From the NCBI GenBank assembly GCA_009781425.1, contig WQYC01000001.1:62001-126000 (forward strand): a DNA stretch of 64,000 nt, read 5' to 3'. The notes beneath the pieces were generated by a model that had not been told where the DNA came from, did not search any database, and worked only from the letters and a program-made list of their open reading frames with translations. Source of the DNA: Oscillospiraceae bacterium (GTDB taxonomy: Bacteria > Bacillota > Clostridia > Oscillospirales > Ruminococcaceae). A program made the translations under genes and the position numbers. Below, one piece after another: positions 58,939-64,000 of this stretch (the stretch's first letter is position 1; the number at the start of each line of letters is the position of its first letter).

Positions 58939-61900
58939 ATCTTCGTAATATCCACCATCTCCACATCGTCTATCGTCATTCCCGATTCGAGGCAGTCGGC
59001 GAGCGCGTTTGCGGTGTCGATTGAAGTAAGGCAGGCTATGCCGCGTTCTACGGATTTGCGGCGGATTTTCACGCTGTCAAGCGCGGGGTCTCTGCCTGTT
59101 TCGGACGTTGAAACAACGTAGTCGATTTTCCCGCTTTCAATCAGCGAAATTACATTCGGCTCCTTGCCGTCTTTAATGCGGTAAACGAAATTCGCGGGAA
59201 TCATGTTGTGATTCAGCAGTGAAGCCGTTCCGCTTGTGGCGTAGATGTCGAAGCCGAGCTTCTCGAATTTCCCTGCGAGCTCGATGATTTCGGGCTTGTC
59301 GGAATTACGCACCGAGAATAGAACTCCTCTCGGCTTCCCTTCTTCCGACTTCTTGAACTTGAAGCCTGCCGCGAGCAAGCCCTTAAAAAGTGCTTCCTTA
59401 AAGGTTTTCGCGATTCCGAGCGTTTCGCCTGTAGACTTCATTTCAGGGCCAAGCTGAGTATCAACGTCGTGCAGCTTCTCAAAGCTGAACACGGGAACTT
59501 TCACGGCGAAATACTCGCTTTTGGGGAACAAGCCTGTCGGCAAACCCTGCTGTTTTAAAGTCTGCCCGAGCATGATTTTAGTTGCGATGTCCACCATCTG
59601 CACGCCCGTTACCTTGCTGATATACGGCACGGTGCGGGACGAGCGCGGGTTGACCTCGATTACGTAGACCTCGTTGTTGTAAACGACGTATTGAATATTC
59701 ACCAAGCCGATGATGTTCAGTGCTTTGGCCAATCTCTCGGTGTAGTCGATAATCATGTTTTTGATTTTGCCTTTTATTATCGCGGGATAAACAGAAATGC
59801 TGTCGCCCGAGTGAACGCCCGCGCGCTCGATATGCTCCATTATTCCGGGAATAAGGAAGTCTTCACCGTCGCAAATTGCATCAACCTCTATTTCCTTGCC
59901 CATTAAGTATTTGTCGATTAAGACAGGGTTTTCGAGCTTTGTCGCAGTGATTATTTCCATGTATTCCTGAACGTCGCTGTCGCAGTGCGCGATAATCATG
60001 TTTTGCCCGCCGAGAACATACGACGGTCGCAGAAGCACAGGATAGCCAAGCTTACCTGCGGCGTTCAAAGCTTCCTCAGTGGTATAAACCGTCATGCCCT
60101 CGGGGCGCGGTATATTGCACTTTTCAAGCAGTGCGTCAAAGCGCTCGCGGTCCTCCGCCGCGTCAATGCTGTCGGCGGAAGTTCCGAGAATATTCACGCC
60201 TTTGTCCTGTAGGTGCTTAGTAAGTTTAATCGCAGTCTGTCCGCCGAATTGCACCACAACGCCCCACGGCTTTTCTGTATTTATTAAGTTATCAACATCT
60301 TCGGGGGTGAGCGGGTCGAAGTAAAGCCTGTCGCCCGTGTCAAAGTCAGTCGAAACTGTTTCGGGGTTGTTGTTAACGATTATCGCTTCATAGCCCATTT
60401 CCTTTAACGCCCACACGCAATGCACCGAGCAGTAGTCAAACTCAATCCCCTGCCCTATTCTTATGGGCCCCGAGCCGAAAACTATAACTTTCTTCTTTTC
60501 AGGCGAGTTCATAAATTCAAACGCTTCGTTTTCCTCGTCGCAGTTTACGCCGTAGAAATAAGGCGTTTGCGCCTCAAACTCAGCTGCGCAGGTGTCAACT
60601 AATTTATAAACGCAGTGCTTTTTGTCGATGTTTTTTTCCGCTAATTTCTCGCCGGAAAGCCGTTCGATTGTCTTATCTAAGTAGCCGTATTTTTTAGCAA
60701 GCTGATATTTTTCAGCAGTTAAGCCTTTTGCTAAGTCCTGCTCAAGCTTGCACAGATTGCGTAGCTTTTCAACGAACCACTTATCAAACGCGGTTATGCG
60801 GCAGATTTCTTCGGTTGTCACGCCGCGCTTCAACGCTTCAAATATGCAGAAGATTCTGTCGCAGTCAATGTCGCTGAGCTTGGCGATTACTTCATCGTTT
60901 GTAAGCTTCTCGAACACAGGCTTAGTCAGCGTATCTAAGCCGAGCTCAACGCCGCGCACAGCCTTCATCATCGCTTCCTCGAAGCTGACGCCGATTGACA
61001 TAACCTCGCCCGTAGCTTTCATCTGCGTGCCTAATGTTTTCTTCGCGTAGACGAACTTATCAAACGCAAAACGCGGAAATTTTATGACAACATAGTCAAG
61101 CGCAGGTTCAAAGCAGGCGTAAGTCTTGCCTGTGATTGCATTCGGGATTTCGTCAAGCGAGTAGCCGATTGCGATTCGTGTCGCAACCTTTGCAATGGGG
61201 TAGCCTGTCGCCTTTGAAGCGAGCGCGGAAGAACGGCTGACGCGCGGGTTTACCTCGATTACAGCGTACTCAAAGCTGTTTGGATTGAGAGCCAGCTGCA
61301 CATTACAGCCGCCCTCGATTCCAAGCGCGTTAACGATGTTCAGCGCGGCAGTTCTCATCATTTGAAAATCTTTTTCCGAGAGCGTAAGGCAAGGCGCGAC
61401 AACAATACTGTCGCCCGTGTGAACGCCGACGGGGTCTACGTTTTCCATTGAGCAGACGGTAATCACGTTCCCCTTGCTGTCGCGTATGCACTCGAACTCG
61501 ATTTCTTTCCAGCCCGAAATTCCTTTTTCAATCAGCACCTGCGTAATCGGCGAAAGACGCAAGCCGTTGTCTGCAATTACGCGCAAAGCCGCTTCGTCAC
61601 CCGCTATTCCTCCGCCCGAGCCGCCCATTGTGAAAGCAGGGCGAACCACCACAGGATAGCCTAATTTCCCCGCGACTTCAAGTGCGTCATCCAAGGTTTC
61701 AACCACCTTTGACGGTATGCAGGGCTCGCCGATTGCTTCCATTGTTTCCTTGAAAATCTGCCTGTCCTCGGCTTTGTCGATTGTGTCAACCTTCGCGCCG
61801 AGCAGCTTTACGTTATGCTCGTCAAGGAAGCCTTCCTTCGCGAGCTGCATCGAAAGTGTCAGCCCTGTTTGCCCGCCGAGCGTGGAAAGCAGGCTGTCGG

Positions 61901-62147
61901 GCTTTTCGAGCTTGATGATTTTTTTCACGCTGTCCAAAGTCAGTGGTTCTATATAAATTATGTCCGCCATGTTTTTGTCTGTCATTATCGTCGCGGGGTT
62001 GGAGTTCACGAGCACAACCTCCAAGCCCTCGGCTTTAAGGGCGCGGCAGGCTTGCGTTCCCGCATAGTCGAATTCCGCGGCTTGTCCTATAACTATAGGC
62101 CCCGAGCCTATTACGAGGATTTTTTTGATGTCTTTACGAAGTGGCAT
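58935..62147 (-). CDS. carB: Carbamoyl-phosphate synthase large subunit
   Basis: A 1070-residue cytoplasmic synthetase, full length. It makes carbamoyl phosphate from bicarbonate, ammonia and two ATP. Two homologous halves start with KKILVIGSGPIVIGQAAEFD and KKVIVFGSGPIRIGQGIEFD. ATP-grasp motifs include RPAFTMGGSGGGIAG and RPSYVLGGQNMIIAH, with EVNPRVSRSSALASKATGYP and EVNPRSSRTVPYISKVTG. The C-terminal allosteric (MGS-like) domain follows (about 935-1070, IYATSGTASLLN). All synthetase motifs look intact, in contrast to the glutaminase of CarA. A GGAGAATCTT site precedes the start. The end overlaps the RAYT gene by 4 nt. Confidence 0.98.
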   Translation of the reverse strand: MPLRKDIKKILVIGSGPIVIGQAAEFDYAGTQACRALKAEGLEVVLVNSNPATIMTDKNMADIIYIEPLTLDSVKKIIKLEKPDSLLSTLGGQTGLTLSMQLAKEGFLDEHNVKLLGAKVDTIDKAEDRQIFKETMEAIGEPCIPSKVVETLDDALEVAGKLGYPVVVRPAFTMGGSGGGIAGDEAALRVIADNGLRLSPITQVLIEKGISGWKEIEFECIRDSKGNVITVCSMENVDPVGVHTGDSIVVAPCLTLSEKDFQMMRTAALNIVNALGIEGGCNVQLALNPNSFEYAVIEVNPRVSRSSALASKATGYPIAKVATRIAIGYSLDEIPNAITGKTYACFEPALDYVVIKFPRFAFDKFVYAKKTLGTQMKATGEVMSIGVSFEEAMMKAVRGVELGLDTLTKPVFEKLTNDEVIAKLSDIDCDRIFCIFEALKRGVTTEEICRITAFDKWFVEKLRNLCKLEQDLAKGLTAEKYQLAKKYGYLDKTIERLSGEKLAEKNIDKKHCVYKLVDTCAAEFEAQTPYFYGVNCDEENEAFEFMNSPEKKKVIVFGSGPIRIGQGIEFDYCSVHCVWALKEMGYEAIIVNNNPETVSTDFDTGDRLYFDPLTPEDVDNLINTEKPWGVVVQFGGQTAIKLTKHLQDKGVNILGTSADSIDAAEDRERFDALLEKCNIPRPEGMTVYTTEEALNAAGKLGYPVLLRPSYVLGGQNMIIAHCDSDVQEYMEIITATKLENPVLIDKYLMGKEIEVDAICDGEDFLIPGIMEHIERAGVHSGDSISVYPAIIKGKIKNMIIDYTERLAKALNIIGLVNIQYVVYNNEVYVIEVNPRSSRTVPYISKVTGVQMVDIATKIMLGQTLKQQGLPTGLFPKSEYFAVKVPVFSFEKLHDVDTQLGPEMKSTGETLGIAKTFKEALFKGLLAAGFKFKKSEEGKPRGVLFSVRNSDKPEIIELAGKFEKLGFDIYATSGTASLLNHNMIPANFVYRIKDGKEPNVISLIESGKIDYVVSTSETGRDPALDSVKIRRKSVERGIACLTSIDTANALADCLESGMTIDDVEMVDITKI

Positions 62148-62192
62148 AAGATTCTCCTTTTCTTTATCTTTTATATAATTTGCTATGTTGTG

Positions 62193-62387
62193 TTATTTAA
62201 TTATAAGAGCTATTATCCCTATGATTAATAACACTATTAACATTCCAAAAATTCCAATTATATTTAATGTTATAATCTTAATTACCTTATTTGCTTTTAT
62301 ACTTTTGTGAGCATCATATTGCTAACCTTTTTTCTGCAAGTATTCTTCCCAAAATTGCATAATGAGATGAAAAATTAACTCAAACAT
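62193..62387 (-). pseudogene. Small membrane-protein gene interrupted by an amber codon
   Basis: On the minus strand, an ATG at 62387 with AAAAAGG upstream opens MFELIFHLIMQFWEEYLQKK then Gly and a TAG (62322-62324). The same frame then runs on for another 42 codons (QYDAHKSIKANKVIKIITLN and a hydrophobic segment ending in LIIK) to TAA at 62193. The whole would be a 64-residue protein with a C-terminal membrane helix. This is most simply a gene broken by one nonsense mutation; a 21-residue leader peptide is the alternative. The surrounding 62148-62424 gap shows nothing else that I can assign. Confidence 0.4.
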
Positions 62388-62424
62388 TTTCCTTTTTCCT
62401 AACTATCTTAAAAGTATAACTACG

Positions 62425-62480
62425 AACCACCCCGTCAACCAGTCTGCGGACTGGTTGCCACCCCTCCTCGGAGGGGAATT
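62425..62480. repeat. 56-bp palindromic repeat, left copy flanking the DUF559 gene
   Basis: It begins AACCACCCCGTC and ends GGAGGGGAATT and holds two hairpins: AACCAGTC/GACTGGTT around TGCG, and CCCCTCC/GGAGGGG. It is identical over 56 bp to the copy at 62876-62931, in the same orientation. It directly abuts the DUF559 stop codon. Confidence 0.95.
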
Positions 62481-62872
62481 TAGTTGAACGTGATAGGTTT
62501 GCTCAATGCGGGGTGGTTTTCCAACATTTCCATAACTTTGTTTAAATTATTAAGCACATCGTATGCTTGTATGCGGATTACAGTTAAACCTAAGCTCGTC
62601 ATAAAACTATTGCGGTCGCCGTCATAAATTTCTTTGTTGTCGTGAGATTTTCCGTCAATTTCAATCACAACTGCACAATCAACACAATAAAAATCAACTA
62701 TGTAATTTCCTATTATTTTTTGACGGTCAAAATCGTAGCCTTTGAATTTTTTCTTATTAAACTGCTTCCACATTATAACTTCACATAGGTTTCCCGCCTT
62801 GCGTAATTCTCTTGCTCTTTCCCGCAATTCCGGATTAAAAGGCAGTGAACTATAATTTACTATATTTCTCAT
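62480..62872 (-). CDS. DUF559 Vsr/restriction-endonuclease-fold protein
   Basis: A 130-residue protein of the DUF559 family (very-short-patch-repair-like endonuclease fold). Features: RERARELRKAGNLCEVIMWK, FKGYDFDRQKIIGNYIVDFY, CAVVIEIDGKSHDNKEIYDG with the putative metal-binding Asp and Glu, then LGLTVIRIQAYDVL. The function is unproven; DNA nicking or cleavage is the family expectation. The ATG at 62872 lies just after the right-hand repeat, whose GGGGTGG can act as ribosome site. The stop abuts the left-hand repeat. The gene and its repeats therefore form one compact 507-bp unit inserted between carA and carB. Confidence 0.88.
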   Translation of the reverse strand: MRNIVNYSSLPFNPELRERARELRKAGNLCEVIMWKQFNKKKFKGYDFDRQKIIGNYIVDFYCVDCAVVIEIDGKSHDNKEIYDGDRNSFMTSLGLTVIRIQAYDVLNNLNKVMEMLENHPALSKPITFN

Positions 62873-62875
62873 TTC

Positions 62876-62931
62876 AACCACCCCGTCAACCAGTCTGCGG
62901 ACTGGTTGCCACCCCTCCTCGGAGGGGAATT
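62876..62931. repeat. 56-bp palindromic repeat, right copy flanking the DUF559 gene
   Basis: An exact direct copy of 62425-62480, with the same two internal hairpins, immediately upstream of the DUF559 start. Confidence 0.95.
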
Positions 62932-62952
62932 AATTTTTACTTTTGATGTTCC

Positions 62953-62996
62953 CAATTCCCCTCCGAGGAGGGGTGGCGCGAAGCGACGGGGTGGTT
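62953..62996. repeat. Inverted variant copy of the DUF559-associated repeat
   Basis: Read on the minus strand it begins AACCACCCCGTC and ends GGAGGGGAATT like the flanking copies, but the first hairpin is replaced by GCTTCGCG. With the copy at 62876-62931 it makes a large inverted repeat upstream of the DUF559 gene. Confidence 0.9.
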
Positions 62997-63015
62997 TAAT
63001 TCGCAGTTGCTTTAA

Positions 63016-64000
63016 TTATTTCACCAACCCCAAGAACCTCTCCACCAAATAAGCAGTCGCATTCACTCCGCTCATGTCCGACGGAGCAAACTGCATTGAC
63101 AGTGCAGGGAAACTGCTGTAGCTTATCGCCTCGCAGGTTTTATCGTTTGCATTTATGTGCGTGATTTTACCGACAGCTTCGGGCAAATCTGAAACATAGT
63201 ACCCATGATTCTGCGCAGTGATATAAGTCCTGCCTGATTCAAGGTCAACTACAGGGATATTTGCGCCTCTGTGTCCGTGCGTGTGCTTTGCGGTCGTACC
63301 GCCTGCGGCGAGGGCGAGAAGCTGATGCCCCAAGCCTATTCCCAAAAGCGGGATTTTCGAGGCTATGAGAGCCTTTACGGCTTCGATTTCTTCTGTACAT
63401 TCGGCAGGATTTCCCGCGCCGTTTGACAATACAATGCCGTCGAAATCAGCGGGGTTTATTGTTTCAGTGAAAGGCACAACTGTTACGTTACAGCCGAGCT
63501 TATTAAGTAGAGCGACTATGCTTTTTCTGTGCCCGTAGTCGATTAGAGCGATGTTGTGTTTTGCATTTTCGGCTCTGTACGTGACGCTTTCCGTGCCGCT
63601 GATTAAAGTAATTTCCGGTGTGAAAGATTTCAGCTTGCTTATATCTGCGCTTTCTGTAGTTGAAATCACGCCGTTCATCGTGCCTTTTTTGCGGAGAATT
63701 CGCGCGAGCTTACGCGTGTCAATCCCGCAAAGTCCGATGATTCCGCGCTTTTTCATGAACTCGTCAAGCGTTTCCTCCGAGCGGAAATTCGACGCTACTA
63801 CGCTCTGCTCACGCACGATTAAACCTGCCGCGCCGCCGTAATCCGACAAGTCGTCGTGGCTGTTTGCGCCCGGGCAGCCCGCAATCGGGAACGTCTGCAC
63901 CACGATTTGCCCACTGTAATTCGGGTCTGTCAGCGTTTCTTGGAAGCCTGTCATGCAGGTCGTGAAGACGACTTCGCCTATTAGCTCGCCCTCTGCTCCA
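63016..64000 (-). CDS. carA: Carbamoyl-phosphate synthase small subunit with inactivated glutaminase, 5'-truncated by window edge
   Basis: The small (glutaminase) subunit of carbamoyl-phosphate synthase; the frame stays open to the right edge, so roughly 15-35 N-terminal residues are missing. The N-terminal domain is typical (GEVVFTTCMTGFQETLTDPN, GLCGIDTRKLARILRKKG). The class I amidotransferase domain is recognisable (IVLSNGAGNPAE, GLGHQLLALAAGG, KHTHGHRGANIPV, ITAQNHGYYV). The nucleophile cysteine of GICLGHQ is Gly (LLGIGLGHQ; codon GGC, plus-strand 63334-63336). The His and Glu of the HPE motif are APS (SMQFAPSDM). All three triad residues are therefore lost. It may act only as a structural or allosteric partner of CarB, with ammonia as nitrogen source. 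Confidence 0.93.
   Translation of the reverse strand, partial: GAEGELIGEVVFTTCMTGFQETLTDPNYSGQIVVQTFPIAGCPGANSHDDLSDYGGAAGLIVREQSVVASNFRSEETLDEFMKKRGIIGLCGIDTRKLARILRKKGTMNGVISTTESADISKLKSFTPEITLISGTESVTYRAENAKHNIALIDYGHRKSIVALLNKLGCNVTVVPFTETINPADFDGIVLSNGAGNPAECTEEIEAVKALIASKIPLLGIGLGHQLLALAAGGTTAKHTHGHRGANIPVVDLESGRTYITAQNHGYYVSDLPEAVGKITHINANDKTCEAISYSSFPALSMQFAPSDMSGVNATAYLVERFLGLVK

Noticed and set aside
62322-62324. TAG as a pyrrolysine codon
   Set aside because: There is no pyl gene, methylamine context or PYLIS-like structure nearby; a nonsense mutation or a short leader peptide is simpler.
62425-62996. CRISPR array
   Set aside because: Only three repeat copies, with a gene between two of them and no regular spacers or cas genes. 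The repeats are palindromic REP-like units.

Overview
The window looks like a chromosome segment from an anaerobic Firmicute of class Clostridia. It uses AT-rich sigma-A promoters with 17-nt spacers, AGGAGG ribosome sites and frequent TTG/GTG starts. Gene content fits a gut or digester clostridium: pyruvate phosphate dikinase, cytosolic PduL, HU, a SpoVB-like flippase, class 1B PyrD/PyrK, PilT and dockerin-like C-terminal modules on secreted proteins. No phage, integron, CRISPR or rRNA is visible. The species cannot be named from this sequence.

Region 1 (1-23.4 kb) is a dense signalling locus. A truncated hybrid histidine kinase on the plus strand converges on a minus-strand array of six more kinases, a periplasmic-binding-type lipoprotein, a receiver-GGDEF diguanylate cyclase, a receiver-HD-GYP phosphodiesterase and a free Hpt protein. 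Sensor inputs are tandem solute-binding domains, Cache domains, PAS and GAF. No DNA-binding response regulator is present, so the visible outputs are synthesis and breakdown of cyclic di-GMP. A tRNA-Arg(CCG) lies directly upstream with a promoter that probably also feeds the Hpt operon. A second promoter at 16.95 kb starts the 840-residue kinase and the genes after it.

Region 2 (23.4-30.7 kb) holds an aminotransferase, an unknown overlapping gene pair, a chemoreceptor without a ligand domain, a NifV-like barrel that has lost its catalytic residues, an AraD-like protein, a NUDIX hydrolase, an Imm10-like protein and an XRE regulator with a membrane partner. Region 3 (30.7-45.2 kb) holds ppdK, secreted or lipoprotein genes (a HExxH protein, a CAP protein and a leucine-rich-repeat-like protein, all three with dockerin-like tails), pilT, a CobU-like protein, glgA, metA with an acetyltransferase, a MOP flippase and a SUFU-like protein.

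Region 4 (45.2-56 kb) holds a zinc-ribbon microprotein, a dockerin-like gene in front of a GMP synthase / nicotinamidase / NAD synthetase operon, HU, a 34-residue membrane peptide, pduL, a split TauE/SafE exporter and a tyrosine phenol-lyase/tryptophanase family enzyme behind a leader hairpin. Region 5 (56-64 kb) is the pyrimidine operon carA-carB-pyrK-pyrD, read leftward. It is interrupted by two small elements that each pair a nuclease gene with palindromic repeats: a DUF559 gene flanked by 56-bp direct repeats between carA and carB, and a RAYT-type Y1 transposase overlapping the end of carB.

The most striking observation is that CarA has lost its glutaminase triad (Cys to Gly, HPE to APS). 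The GMP synthase lacks its amidotransferase domain and the NAD synthetase is the ammonia-dependent type. Three amidation steps within about 17 kb therefore appear to run on free ammonia.
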